Of a DNA stretch of 52,250 nt, positions 17,172 to 27,341 are shown one piece after another. Positions within the stretch are counted from its first letter, which is position 1; every line of letters starts with the position of its first letter. The stretch spans positions 1-52,250 of the forward strand of contig PKDZ01000027.1 of assembly GCA_002862785.1 (NCBI GenBank). Direction: 5' to 3'. The DNA is from Flavobacteriales bacterium (GTDB lineage: Bacteria > Bacteroidota > Bacteroidia > Flavobacteriales_D > Sanyastnellaceae). Made by a program: the position numbers and the translations under genes. Below the pieces are notes generated by a model. The model had not been told where the DNA came from. It did no database searches and worked only from the letters and a program-made list of their open reading frames with translations.

Positions 17172-18032
17172 ATGGCCGCTACCTCCCCTCGACCCCTTGG
17201 CTCCCTCTCCCTGTTCACGTCCGCAGTCCGCGGGTGGTGGAAGGCCTTCGGATACATGTCGGAGCACCGCCTGCGAACCTACCATCTCGCCGGCCCTGCG
17301 GCCATCCTCGCCATCGCAGTCGCCGGCCTGAGCCTGACCGGATGGCTCACCACCACAATTCGGGATGGCCTGGACCGCGGCCTCATCGCCATTGGCCTCG
17401 ATCTGAACGCCTTGGCTGCGTCCGAGGAGGCATGGTGGACGGACACCCTCCTCTGGGGTGCCTCCCGGTTGGACTGGGTCCTCGAATGGGGCGTGGCGCT
17501 GCTGGTCCTCTGGCTCAAGGTCAAAGTGACCAAATACCTCCTGCTGACCCTGATGGCCCCCTTCATGAGCGCCTTGGCCGGACGGGTTCGACAGCTGGAG
17601 ACCGGCTCCTCCCTGCCCTTGACAACCGGGCAACTCCTTCGTGACCTGATGCGGGGCCTGCGCACCGCCGCCAGTCTGCTCGCCGCGGAATTGGTTCTGA
17701 CCCTTGCACTGAGCCTAACGGGATTGTTGCTGACCGTCTTTGCCGCCCCCCTGGCCATTCTCCTGTCGCCGGTTTTGCTCACCCTCAGTGGGCTGGTGGG
17801 CGCCTACTTCTATGGCGCGGCCATTTTCGACGCCGTCCACGAGCAGTCGGGAATGGACTGGAAGACGTCGATTCGCCAAGGCTGGCGAGACCGGTTCAGC
17901 CTGCTGGGCATCGGGACCGTGTTCTCCCTGCTCATCGCTGTCCCCTTCATCGGCGTGTTCCTCGCTGCCTTCCTCGGCCCGATGCCTTGTACCGTCGCCG
18001 CCGCGCGGTTGACCTTCACACGAACTCCATGA
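17172..18032 (+). CDS. EI24-domain (CysZ-like) membrane protein
   Basis: The 286-residue product has a positively charged N-terminus and about five hydrophobic helices (for example YHLAGPAAILAIAVAGLSLTG, one residue shortened here, and LLLTVFAAPLAILLSPVLLTL). The stretch KYLLLTLMAPFMSALAGRV followed by a loop is the recognisable EI24/CysZ feature, as is the late LIAVPFIGVFLAAFLGPM. CysZ proteins in proteobacteria take up sulfate. In Bacteroidota the EI24 family is widespread without a proven substrate, so sulfate uptake is only a possibility. The start is the ATG at 17172, and the stop overlaps mpl by 4 bases. Confidence 0.75.
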   Translation: MAATSPRPLGSLSLFTSAVRGWWKAFGYMSEHRLRTYHLAGPAAILAIAVAGLSLTGWLTTTIRDGLDRGLIAIGLDLNALAASEEAWWTDTLLWGASRLDWVLEWGVALLVLWLKVKVTKYLLLTLMAPFMSALAGRVRQLETGSSLPLTTGQLLRDLMRGLRTAASLLAAELVLTLALSLTGLLLTVFAAPLAILLSPVLLTLSGLVGAYFYGAAIFDAVHEQSGMDWKTSIRQGWRDRFSLLGIGTVFSLLIAVPFIGVFLAAFLGPMPCTVAAARLTFTRTP

Positions 18033-19408
18033 ACGTCCACTTCATCGCCATCGGAGGTGCTGCCATGCACAACCTCGCCCTGGCCCTGCACCATCAAGGC
18101 CACACCGTCACCGGGTCTGATGACGCCATCCACGATCCCAGCCGGAGCCGACTCGAGGCCGCTGGACTCCTCCCGGACTCCATGGGGTGGCATCCGGATC
18201 GCCTCCACTCCGGAATCGACAACGTCATCCTCGGCATGCACGCCCATCCGGACAATCCCGAACTGGCCCGCGCCCAGGAGCTGAAGCTGGACGTGGTCAG
18301 TTACCCGGAATACCTCTTCCAGGCCGCCCGGGACAAACAGCGCGTCGTGGTGGGAGGCAGCCACGGCAAGACCTCCATCACGGCCATGCTGCTGCACGTG
18401 ATGCACCGGATCGGCTGCACCCCGGACTTCATGGTGGGAGCCCAGCTCACCGGATTCGACCGGATGGTCCAGATCACAGACGCTCCGGATATGTTGCTCG
18501 AGGGGGACGAATACTTGAGTTCCCCCATCGACCGGACCCCCAAGTTCCACTGGTATCGTCCACATCTGACCATCCTGACCGGCGTGGCCTGGGACCACAT
18601 CAACGTGTTCCCCAATCCGGATTTCTACCGTGAGCAATTCTGCGAATACCTGCGCAAAGTCGAGCCCAACGGGACGGTGGTCTGGTGCGAGGAGGACGCC
18701 GAACTCCGGCGCGCCGTGGACAAGGTCCGACCCGAGCGCCCCGATCTCCGATGGATCCCCTACCGCACCCCGGAGTTCACCATGGGGGACGGCAAACTCG
18801 AGGTTCACCTCGCAGGCCGAACGACGCCTCTGAAACTGGTCGGGACGCACAACGCGCTGAATCTCGCTGGAGCCATGAAACTGGCCGAAGCGTGGGGCGT
18901 TCGACCGACCGACTTCCTCGACGCCGTCCAAGATTTCACGGGGGCAGCCGGCCGACTCGAACGGGTCCTTGACGCGGCAGACCGGCGGTGCACGGTGTTC
19001 CGCGATTTCGCCCATGCCCCCTCCAAGGTCCAGGCCACCACGCAATCGGTTCGTGACCAGTTCCGGGACCGGAAGCTGATCGCCGTCCTCGAACTGCACA
19101 CGTTCTCCAGCCTGAATCCGGACTTCCTGCCCACCTATGCAGGCGCTTTGGACGCTGCCGATGAGGCCTGGGTGTGCTATTCGCCTTCCGTACTGGAGCA
19201 CAAGCGGCTCCCACCGCTCGATGAAGACACGGTGAAGCAGGCCTTCCGGAGAGAAGATCTCCATGTGGTGCCGGACCACAACACATTGTCCGAAGCAGTC
19301 CGAGCGGGAGCGGGGGACGGAACCGTCTTTCTGCTGATGAGCTCGGGACGGTTCGGCGGGGTTGATCTGATCGGAACCATCGACTCCGCCTTACACACGG
19401 GTGGATGA
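18029..19408 (+). CDS. mpl: UDP-N-acetylmuramate:L-alanyl-gamma-D-glutamyl-meso-diaminopimelate ligase Mpl
   Basis: The 459-residue protein opens with MNVHFIAIGGAAMHNLALAL, the Mur-ligase N-terminal domain in the form typical of Mpl, followed by VTGSDDAIHDPS. The ATP-binding loop is VVGGSHGKTSITAM. The central domain keeps LLEGDEYLSSPID and GVAWDHINVF, and the C-terminal domain has RDFAHAPSKVQATT. Mpl re-attaches the recycled murein tripeptide to UDP-MurNAc. It is the last gene of the seven-gene run, and its TGA abuts the stop of the ZIP gene on the other strand (TGATCA), leaving no intergenic base. Confidence 0.92.
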   Translation: MNVHFIAIGGAAMHNLALALHHQGHTVTGSDDAIHDPSRSRLEAAGLLPDSMGWHPDRLHSGIDNVILGMHAHPDNPELARAQELKLDVVSYPEYLFQAARDKQRVVVGGSHGKTSITAMLLHVMHRIGCTPDFMVGAQLTGFDRMVQITDAPDMLLEGDEYLSSPIDRTPKFHWYRPHLTILTGVAWDHINVFPNPDFYREQFCEYLRKVEPNGTVVWCEEDAELRRAVDKVRPERPDLRWIPYRTPEFTMGDGKLEVHLAGRTTPLKLVGTHNALNLAGAMKLAEAWGVRPTDFLDAVQDFTGAAGRLERVLDAADRRCTVFRDFAHAPSKVQATTQSVRDQFRDRKLIAVLELHTFSSLNPDFLPTYAGALDAADEAWVCYSPSVLEHKRLPPLDEDTVKQAFRREDLHVVPDHNTLSEAVRAGAGDGTVFLLMSSGRFGGVDLIGTIDSALHTGG

Positions 19409-20230
19409 TCAGCCGAGCACCACGTCGAGCACCATCATCAGGACGAAGCCGAGGATGAAACCGAGGGTGGCCACGTCCGTGTACTTGTCCCGCTGCGTCT
19501 CGGGAATGACCTCCTCCACGACGACATAAATCATCGCGCCCGCCGCAAAGGCCAGCGCGTAGGGCAACATGGGCTCAATGGTCAAGACGGCCACGGCTCC
19601 AATCACACCCGCAACGGGCTCCACGATGGCGCTGAGTTGACCGAACCAGAAGGACCGACCGCGCGAAACACCCTGACGCCTCAGCGGCATGCTCACCGCA
19701 ATGCCCTCAGGAAAGTTCTGGATGCCGATGCCCAACGCCAGAGCAATCGCCCCGCCAATGGTCGCGCCTTCCAGCCCTGCGGCGGCCCCACCGAACAGGA
19801 CGCCGACAGCGAGCCCCTCCGGGATGTTGTGCAACGTGATGGCCATAACGAGCAAGGTGGTACGGTGCCAATCCGTCTTGGGGCCTTCTGCCTCCTTCTC
19901 ATCGAAGTTGATGTGCAGGTGGGGCGTGAGTTTGTCGAGGGCAAAGAGAAACAGGGCGCCCACGATGAATCCGATGGCGGCCGGCGCCACACTGGTGATG
20001 CCCTCGCCCCCCGTCATGTCCATGGCCGGGATGAGCAACCCGAAACAGCTGGCCGCCACCATCACCCCACCGGTGAAGCCCAGCATGCCATCGAGGAGAC
20101 GGCGATGGAGTTCCTTGAAAAAGAAGACCAGAGACGCCCCTGCCGCGGTCATCAACCAGGTGAAGATGGTCGCCAGCAAGGCCGACGTCACGGGGCCCAG
20201 CCCCACAAAGAAGGTTTCTATGGCTTCCAT
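19409..20230 (-). CDS. ZIP-family divalent metal transporter
   Basis: A 273-residue membrane protein with about eight spans. The two metal-coordinating helices are clear: ITLHNIPEGLAVGVLFGG (HNxPEG) and GIGIQNFPEGIAVSMPL followed by FWFGQLSAIVEPVAG. The cytoplasmic loop contains LTPHLHINFDE, the usual histidine-containing metal loop. ZIP proteins bring zinc, iron or manganese into the cytoplasm; the metal cannot be assigned. It lies 7 bases downstream of the DtxR/MntR-type regulator and is probably transcribed with it, which suggests control by the same metal. Confidence 0.88.
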   Translation of the reverse strand: MEAIETFFVGLGPVTSALLATIFTWLMTAAGASLVFFFKELHRRLLDGMLGFTGGVMVAASCFGLLIPAMDMTGGEGITSVAPAAIGFIVGALFLFALDKLTPHLHINFDEKEAEGPKTDWHRTTLLVMAITLHNIPEGLAVGVLFGGAAAGLEGATIGGAIALALGIGIQNFPEGIAVSMPLRRQGVSRGRSFWFGQLSAIVEPVAGVIGAVAVLTIEPMLPYALAFAAGAMIYVVVEEVIPETQRDKYTDVATLGFILGFVLMMVLDVVLG

Positions 20231-20237
20231 GTCTTGA

Positions 20238-20966
20238 TCATTTGTTCGATTCAGGGGTCTCCGATTCGTCGAGGTCCGGGAAGACGATGATCGGTTCGGG
20301 ATTGCTCTGGTCCACCCACAAACGGGTGGTCACGGACGGCGTCAGCATTTGGGCCTCTCCTCCTTCCGAATAGGTCACCTCGACACTCCCGTCGAATGCG
20401 TGGCGAGTCTGCAACGTCATCCGGGTCCCGAGCGAAATGCCGAGAACCCCGAGGTGCCGCAGGAAGGAATCGCGTCCATCCACGACACCGACCACCACCA
20501 ATTCAAGTCCCTTGGGCGCCTCAGACAGCAGGGTCCGGGCAGCGACCGAGCGGAAACGGCCGTTGGGCCCGGGAATCGCATCTCCGTGCGGATCCAGCTT
20601 GGGAAACCCGAGGAAGGCATCGAGTCGGTTGGTCAAATCCCGGCTGTCCACGTGCTCCAGCTCTTCGGCGATCTCATGAACCTCGTCCCAATCGAACCCC
20701 AGATGGTCGACCAGAAAGCACTCCCAGAGGCGATGTCGACGCAGGATGTCCATGGCGATGCGGTGGCCCTCCTCCGTCAATCTGACCCCGCGATACGGCC
20801 GGTGCTCCACCCAGGCGCGCTCCCCCAGCTTCCTCAGCATGGCCGATGTGCTGGCCGGAGTCGCCTGCACGCGACCCGCCAATTCGGTGGTGCTCACCTG
20901 CTCCTTCCCCTCTTCGTGGAGATAGAGGATGGCCTTGAGGTAATTCTCGACGGACATCGTGGGCAT
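20238..20966 (-). CDS. DtxR/MntR-family metal-dependent transcriptional regulator
   Basis: The 242-residue protein starts with the DtxR winged helix (SVENYLKAILYLHE, VSTTELAGRVQATPASTSAM, then LTEEGHRIAMDILRRHRLWE), continues with the dimerisation and metal-binding domain containing HEIAEELEHVDSRDLTNRLD, and ends with an SH3-like FeoA domain (about 160-225). Proteins of this family bind DNA when loaded with iron or manganese and repress metal uptake genes. The regulator precedes a ZIP transporter in the same direction, a natural target. The start at 20966 is chosen because a promoter-like box lies four bases upstream; a second in-frame ATG lies three codons in. Confidence 0.9.
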   Translation of the reverse strand: MPTMSVENYLKAILYLHEEGKEQVSTTELAGRVQATPASTSAMLRKLGERAWVEHRPYRGVRLTEEGHRIAMDILRRHRLWECFLVDHLGFDWDEVHEIAEELEHVDSRDLTNRLDAFLGFPKLDPHGDAIPGPNGRFRSVAARTLLSEAPKGLELVVVGVVDGRDSFLRHLGVLGISLGTRMTLQTRHAFDGSVEVTYSEGGEAQMLTPSVTTRLWVDQSNPEPIIVFPDLDESETPESNK

Positions 20967-20970
20967 CGGG

Positions 20971-20978
20971 CGAAATTA
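20971..20978 (-). promoter_or_regulatory. -7 promoter box TAATTTCG of the metal regulator, 4 nt from the ATG
   Basis: The minus strand reads TAATTTCG, CCCG, then ATG. It matches TAnnTTYG exactly, and the spacing predicts a leaderless regulator-transporter mRNA. Confidence 0.55.
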
Positions 20979-20997
20979 GGCCAGGACAATTCAATTT

Positions 20998-21011
20998 TTA
21001 GTCTTGTCTAA
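20998..21011. promoter_or_regulatory. Candidate DtxR/MntR operator TTAG-N6-CTAA
   Basis: The dyad TTAGTCTTGTCTAA has perfect outer arms TTAG/CTAA and an internal C/G pair. DtxR-type operators share TTAG...CTAA ends, although this spacing is shorter than the classic DtxR site. It lies about 30 bases upstream of the regulator's -7 box, where it would cover the -33 region, and in the same AT-rich intergenic stretch as the sixA upstream region. Autoregulation of regulator and ZIP gene is an inference. Confidence 0.4.
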
Positions 21012-21062
21012 TAATTAAATCAGAGGAAGTTGATTCTATTTTCAACCTCGATTGATTATTCA

Positions 21063-21566
21063 ATGAGCACCCGTCAACTTTTTCTCATGCGCCACGGCAA
21101 GGCCGAAGCCGGCACGTCCGGGCAGCGGGATCACGAGCGCGCCCTCGCCCCCCGGGGACTGCTGAGCGCCGCAGATCAGGCCCGTTGCTTTCCGCCCGCA
21201 GCCGGAGACGCCATGCTGGTCAGCGATGCCGTGAGGACCCAACAGACCGCCGATGTACTGTACAGCACCTGGCGGGACCTCGGCATCGAGGAGGCCGACC
21301 TCCCCTTGCGGCGAGACACCGCCAGCGGTTACCTGGCCACCGCCGGCCAGTGGATGGACCTCATCGTCATGCAATCCGGACACCCGCGGCTCTGGATTGT
21401 CGGGCACAATCCGGGCATCAGCCACCTCGTGATGGAGCTCACGGGCGACTACATCGGGATGACCACCGCCGACATCGTCTCCATCGCCCTCGACATTCCA
21501 GGCTGGCCGGACATCGCCGCGGGCAGCGGCCGGGTCCTGCACCACCGCACCGGCCGCGGCGTTTAA
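21063..21566 (+). CDS. SixA-like histidine phosphatase
   Basis: The ATG at 21063 gives 167 residues starting STRQLFLMRHGKAEAG, where the RHG histidine is the phospho-acceptor of the phosphoglycerate-mutase superfamily. The short length, DHERALAPRG and LVSDAVRTQQTADVL follow SixA, and the second catalytic histidine is in IVGHNPGISHLVMEL. SixA removes phosphate from phosphohistidine proteins in some bacteria. The true substrate here is unknown; a small-molecule phosphate ester is equally possible. A longer version from a TTG at 21030 exists but adds no recognisable sequence. Confidence 0.82.
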   Translation: MSTRQLFLMRHGKAEAGTSGQRDHERALAPRGLLSAADQARCFPPAAGDAMLVSDAVRTQQTADVLYSTWRDLGIEEADLPLRRDTASGYLATAGQWMDLIVMQSGHPRLWIVGHNPGISHLVMELTGDYIGMTTADIVSIALDIPGWPDIAAGSGRVLHHRTGRGV

Positions 21567-21571
21567 CTTCA
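21564..21571 (+). promoter_or_regulatory. Candidate -7 box TAACTTCA before the AI-2E family gene
   Basis: TAACTTCA begins with the stop codon of the SixA-like gene and is followed by CCGC and the ATG at 21576. It misses the consensus only at the final G, and the spacing matches the other start-proximal boxes. Confidence 0.35.
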
Positions 21572-21575
21572 CCGC

Positions 21576-22724
21576 ATGTCCGACACCTCCCCAGCCCTTG
21601 ATTCCGAGGACCTGATGTCCATGACGCCCTTGGAGGCCAGGTTCTGGACGGTGCGCCGGCTGGCCGGTTTGCTCGGCGTGGCCCTGCTCATCGGCGGCCT
21701 CATCCGGTTCTCGGACCTCACGGCCTACCTCATCATCTCCATTGCACTGAGTTTCATCGGCCGACCGCTGGTCGGGCTCTGCGACCGCATCCGCATTGCG
21801 GGACGCCCCATCGGGTCCACCATCGGGGCCATCCTCACCCTCATGGTGCTCTTCACCGCCCTCAGTCTGCTCGTGAGCCTGTTTGCTCCGCTCATCTCTG
21901 CCGAGGCGAGTGCCCTGGCCGGACTGGATTTCCAGGGGACAGCGAGAGAACTCGAAATGCTGCTGGTCGAATGGCTGCCCCTCCTCGAGGCACAAGGCGT
22001 CGACCCAACCACATGGATCGACACAGCCAGCCTCGGAAGCGCCCTGTCCGCCGCCCTGGGGGAAAACGGACTCGGCGGCGCCCTCTCCGGTCTCTTCTCC
22101 ATAGCCGGAAACATGGTGGTGGCCCTGTTCAGCATTGCCTTCATGACCTTCTTCTTCCTGAAGGACCGACACCTGTTCCCCAGCATCCTTCACGCCCTGA
22201 CCCCCGACCGCCACATGGAGCGGATGCAAAGCGTCCTGGACAATTCCACCGCCCTGCTCACCCGATACTTCATCGGCCTCGCGGCCCAGGTGGCCATCAT
22301 CACCACCGTCATCACCAGCGGATTGCTCATTTTGGGCGTGCCCAACGCCTTCCTCATCGGCTTCCTGGCCGGGCTCCTCAACCTCATTCCCTACGTCGGC
22401 CCCCTGGTTGGAGCGGGGCTCGGCCTCAGCATCATCCTGACCACCCATCTGCAGGCCCCGGAACTGGGCAGCTTGCTCGGCAAGGCAGGCCTGGTGTTTC
22501 TGCTCGCCCAGGTGGTGGACAACCTCTTCACGCAGCCCGTCATCTTCGCCGGAAGTGTCAAGGCCCACCCATTGGAGATCTTCCTGCTCATCTCCATCGC
22601 CGGCAGTCTGGCCGGCATCACAGGCATGATGCTGGCCATCCCCGCCTATTCGCTCCTGCGGGTCGTGGCCAAGGAATTCCTCGGAGGATTCAAGGTCGTC
22701 CAGTCGCTCACGGACGACCTCTGA
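21576..22724 (+). CDS. AI-2E family transporter (PerM/YdiK-like)
   Basis: A 382-residue membrane protein with paired N-terminal helices, a soluble middle part (about 100-165), then five further hydrophobic helices. The late FLAGLLNLIPYVGPLVGAGL and LAQVVDNLFTQPVIFAGSVK motifs are the best-conserved regions of this family, ending with GITGMMLAIPAYSLLRVVAKEF. Family members export autoinducer-2 or act as sodium/proton antiporters in different bacteria, so the substrate is undetermined. It starts 9 bases after the SixA-like gene. The last 80 bases before pyrG contain no other gene. Confidence 0.85.
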   Translation: MSDTSPALDSEDLMSMTPLEARFWTVRRLAGLLGVALLIGGLIRFSDLTAYLIISIALSFIGRPLVGLCDRIRIAGRPIGSTIGAILTLMVLFTALSLLVSLFAPLISAEASALAGLDFQGTARELEMLLVEWLPLLEAQGVDPTTWIDTASLGSALSAALGENGLGGALSGLFSIAGNMVVALFSIAFMTFFFLKDRHLFPSILHALTPDRHMERMQSVLDNSTALLTRYFIGLAAQVAIITTVITSGLLILGVPNAFLIGFLAGLLNLIPYVGPLVGAGLGLSIILTTHLQAPELGSLLGKAGLVFLLAQVVDNLFTQPVIFAGSVKAHPLEIFLLISIAGSLAGITGMMLAIPAYSLLRVVAKEFLGGFKVVQSLTDDL

Positions 22725-24482
<1,758 letters not shown>

Positions 24483-24507
24483 TTACGCCTCAGGCAGCCG
24501 CCATTGC

Positions 24508-24531
24508 CCCGCTTCATTGAAGCAATGCGGG
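24508..24531. other. Inverted repeats between convergent pyrG and the ligase-like gene
   Basis: CCCGC (24508-24512) pairs with GCGGG (24527-24531), and inside it GCTTC-ATT-GAAGC (24511-24523) can form an alternative hairpin. It fills most of the 52 bases between the two convergent stop codons, where a shared terminator would be expected, but no run of T follows on either strand. Confidence 0.25.
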
Positions 24532-24534
24532 CAG

Positions 24535-25770
24535 TCACCCTGCAACACCTCCTTGAGGAAATTCAAGGGCAACGTCAATTCCACGACGCCTGATTCGCGC
24601 TCCCTCTTCCACGATGGCCATCCACAGCCAGAGAAGGAAGACCACACCGCGCTGAACCTCGAGAACGGATTCCACACCGGAATGGAGAAGAAAGAGAGAA
24701 CCACACAGGAATCCGATGAGCGACCGACGTTGCCATGCTGACGATAGCCAAGACCACATGATGAAAGAAAACACCAGCACACCGGGCCATCCGAAGGCAA
24801 CTCCTGCCTGAAGCCATTGGTTGTGGGGATTCAATTTGCGGGTCCGGGCGTAGTGAATGCCTTCCCGCGCATACACGTCGGCCAGTTCATCCGTGACGTC
24901 CCCGGTGCCAACGCCGAAAGGGTGGTCCAGCATCACATCAAGAGAAGACCGCCACACCGCCACTCGGCCTGCACTGCTGCTGGCCACGGGGGCAGCTTCA
25001 GACTGAATTGCCGCCACCGCCGTGGTCATTTCACCAAACCGAGACCCGGAGCTCCACAGGGAACTGCCCAACAGAACCGCGCAAAACGCCAGAGACACCC
25101 ACTTGGTTCTGACTGTGTCGTGCAGACCGGGCCATCTGGACTTGAGAACAGGCTCCACCAGCGCCACGGTCATGGCGGCCAGAATGCCGGCCTTCGACCC
25201 CATCAGACCAATGCAGAGTGCAAACAGGATCGTCAGCGGCCACAGGACCTTCGCACCTCCCCACTGTTTGGACAATCCGACCCAGGCCACGGCCGCATGC
25301 AAACTCAGATACGTGGGGTGCACATCCCCTGAAAACCCGGCATAGGTCCAGAAACCGGAATCATCCAATACGGCATGATGCCATGCAGCATGGAGGAGAC
25401 GCCAAGACAGGAACACCGTCAGCCCCCACCCCACAGACCACCAGAAGTCCCGCCCGAGGGGGCGGCCGGGAATGCCGGCCGCCAAGGGCAGAAACAGCAA
25501 GGACGCTTTGACCTCGAGGCTGAAGGCCCACGCCTCCAAATTGGCACTCCACAGCCCGCCCATCAGCTGAAGGGCATAATAGGCCAGCCACGGCCATGCC
25601 CCTCCGGGCAAGCTCCAATGGGCCTCTGGTGCGTTGAACCGCCAATTCCACAGCCGGATCAGGACCGCCACAAGCAACACCCATCCAGCCATCACCCCGC
25701 CCAGAAGAAGAGCCGGCATCACCAATCGCCACACCCACGATTCAGCGCGTTGCATGGCTGTGTCCCTCAT
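24535..25770 (-). CDS. O-antigen ligase / Wzy-type polymerase-like membrane protein
   Basis: The 411-residue protein is strongly hydrophobic, with about ten spans and one large periplasmic loop. The Wzy_C pattern is present: RVAVWRSSLDVMLDHPFGVG, followed some 40 residues later by LNPHNQWLQAGVAFGWPGV, where the arginine and the HN pair match conserved positions of O-antigen ligases and related polymerases. It should join or polymerise undecaprenyl-linked glycans at the outer face of the inner membrane. It overlaps the GT2 gene by 4 bases, which fits a shared polysaccharide pathway. The start could also be the internal ATG four codons later. Confidence 0.78.
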   Translation of the reverse strand: MRDTAMQRAESWVWRLVMPALLLGGVMAGWVLLVAVLIRLWNWRFNAPEAHWSLPGGAWPWLAYYALQLMGGLWSANLEAWAFSLEVKASLLFLPLAAGIPGRPLGRDFWWSVGWGLTVFLSWRLLHAAWHHAVLDDSGFWTYAGFSGDVHPTYLSLHAAVAWVGLSKQWGGAKVLWPLTILFALCIGLMGSKAGILAAMTVALVEPVLKSRWPGLHDTVRTKWVSLAFCAVLLGSSLWSSGSRFGEMTTAVAAIQSEAAPVASSSAGRVAVWRSSLDVMLDHPFGVGTGDVTDELADVYAREGIHYARTRKLNPHNQWLQAGVAFGWPGVLVFSFIMWSWLSSAWQRRSLIGFLCGSLFLLHSGVESVLEVQRGVVFLLWLWMAIVEEGARIRRRGIDVALEFPQGGVAG

Positions 25771-26819
25771 CGGGTCAATCGCTTGGATTCAGCCGAAGGA
25801 GACCGGCGAAGCATCAGGAAATCCAGAACACCTTGCCAATATCCCCATCCATAGGCCACGTGCAAGATGAGGAAGGCCCGCATCACGCCGATCGCGTCGC
25901 GCCAGCCCACGCCAGACAGGATGACCGACCCGATGGCCCCGAGCATCCAGGTTCCCAGCACCGTTGCCAAGGCGGGAGCGGCGAGATTGGTCCATCGGTC
26001 CGCCTCAGGCAACCCGAGGTCCACGAGGGCCCCGACGGTCAATGCGACCAGAACGAGCAAAAAGGCCGCAGGCGCCAGTTGCCTCCATGTCGTGACCGTT
26101 CTGTGCTTGCGGTTCACAAACACCTTCCAGTAGCCGTACTGGCGGTATTGACGGAACAGCTTGCCGTAGCTGGACCGCGCATGGTAGACCGAGCGAATTC
26201 GGGAGTCGAACCAGATGCGCCAGCCGGATTCCGTCAGCCGGTAATTCAATTCATCGTCCTGGTTGCGAACCAAGGCCTCATCCAGTCCCCCAACTTCCCC
26301 AAAGACGGACTTGCGGTACGCCCCAAAGGCCACCGTGTCCACGTGGCCTGCCAATCCTCCGGTGCGGAAACGGGCGTCCCCGACGCCGAATGGTGACGAC
26401 ATGGCCAGCCCGATCCGCCGGCTTCGCTCGTCCCCGTGGACCTGCTCAACCACCCCGCCCACACAGCCTGACTCGGGGTGCGCCTTGAGGGCATCGAGGT
26501 TTCGCCGGATGAAATCCGTGGCCACCTCGGCATGAGCACCGAGAATGACGATGACATCCGACAACGCCGCCTGAATCCCGAGGTTCATGGCCACGGGGGT
26601 GATTCGCAGCGGATTGTCCATCACGCGCAAATCCAAGCCCTCAGGGTGCCGGGAATTCAACAATTCTCGGGTTCCATCATCACTCCCTCCGTCCACCACG
26701 AGCACCTCCAACCGACCGGAAAGGCCGGTCTGGCCCTCCAGCGCATCGAGGCAGGGACCGATGTGGCGGACCTCATTCAGACAGGGAATGACCACCGAGG
26801 CACAAGGCGGTTCGGACAT
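25767..26819 (-). CDS. GT2 glycosyltransferase with C-terminal membrane helices (ExoA-like)
   Basis: This 350-residue enzyme has a complete family 2 catalytic domain: ASVVIPCLNEVRHIGPCLDA, EVLVVDGGSDDGTREL, ILGAHAEV in place of the usual DxD strand, then VRNQDDELNYRLTESGWRIW, where NQDDE/YR is typical of ExoA-like proteins. After residue 250 come about three hydrophobic helices. ExoA-type enzymes add glucose to a lipid-linked succinoglycan intermediate in rhizobia; here only a glycan-building role at the inner membrane can be claimed. A TATCTTCG box lies five bases before the ATG. It is translationally coupled to the O-antigen-ligase-like gene. Confidence 0.82.
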   Translation of the reverse strand: MSEPPCASVVIPCLNEVRHIGPCLDALEGQTGLSGRLEVLVVDGGSDDGTRELLNSRHPEGLDLRVMDNPLRITPVAMNLGIQAALSDVIVILGAHAEVATDFIRRNLDALKAHPESGCVGGVVEQVHGDERSRRIGLAMSSPFGVGDARFRTGGLAGHVDTVAFGAYRKSVFGEVGGLDEALVRNQDDELNYRLTESGWRIWFDSRIRSVYHARSSYGKLFRQYRQYGYWKVFVNRKHRTVTTWRQLAPAAFLLVLVALTVGALVDLGLPEADRWTNLAAPALATVLGTWMLGAIGSVILSGVGWRDAIGVMRAFLILHVAYGWGYWQGVLDFLMLRRSPSAESKRLTR

Positions 26820-26824
26820 GGCTG

Positions 26825-26832
26825 CGAAGATA
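26825..26832 (-). promoter_or_regulatory. -7 promoter box TATCTTCG of the GT2 gene, 5 nt from the ATG
   Basis: The minus strand reads TATCTTCG, CAGCC, then ATG. The box fills the 16-base gap between the GNAT stop and the GT2 start, so GT2 and ligase probably have their own leaderless promoter. Confidence 0.55.
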
Positions 26833-26835
26833 GGC

Positions 26836-27336
26836 TCAGGGCCGGCCGGCCGGCCGTGTCATCGCCACATGAGGGATGCCGTCCTCCAAATAGGATGCGC
26901 CCACCGTTTCAAACCCGAAACGGGCGTAGAAACGCTCGAGGTATTGCTGGGCGGACAGGCGGATCGGCTCTCCGGGCCACGCGTCGTGCAGGGCCTCGAG
27001 ACTCCGAACCATGAGCTCCTTGCCCAATCCAGAACGCCGCACCTCCCCAGCAGTGACCACCCGGCCAATGCTGACCTCACCCGCATAGGACACCCCCGCC
27101 GGCAACAACCGCGTCACGGCCAGAACCCGACCACCGCTGGCGGCCGGTGCAGACGAGCGCTCCGCCCACAGGTGCAGGCCCTTCCTGTCCTTGTCATCGA
27201 GGTCCTGGTAGGGACAGTCCTGCTCGACCACGAAGACCTCAGCCCGCAACTGCAACAAGGCGTACAGCTCATCCCGGCCCAGTTCTTCCCAGCGTTTGCA
27301 ATGCCACGTGATCCCTTCGCCGGCCGAGTCATTCAT
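26836..27336 (-). CDS. GNAT N-acetyltransferase, ElaA-like
   Basis: A 166-residue acetyltransferase with the ElaA pattern: LYALLQLRAEVFVVEQDCPYQDLDDKD near the start, VSIGRVVTAGEVRRSGLGKELM as the acetyl-CoA-binding motif A, and YARFGFETVGASYLEDGIPHVAM at the end. ElaA proteins are small GNATs of uncertain acceptor. It is divergent from the ABC-F gene with 39 bases between the ATGs, each preceded by its own promoter-like box. A role in the adjoining polysaccharide genes is possible but not indicated by the sequence. Confidence 0.85.
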   Translation of the reverse strand: MNDSAGEGITWHCKRWEELGRDELYALLQLRAEVFVVEQDCPYQDLDDKDRKGLHLWAERSSAPAASGGRVLAVTRLLPAGVSYAGEVSIGRVVTAGEVRRSGLGKELMVRSLEALHDAWPGEPIRLSAQQYLERFYARFGFETVGASYLEDGIPHVAMTRPAGRP

Positions 27337-27341
27337 GCGGG

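Noticed and set aside
24483-24600. A minus-strand frame ending GDCPHCFNEAGQWRLPEA, suggesting a small CxxC protein
   Set aside because: The upstream part of the frame is a shadow of the ligase-like gene, no good start codon precedes the CxxC segment, and it overlaps the inverted repeats between the convergent genes. It may be chance, so it is not listed as a gene.
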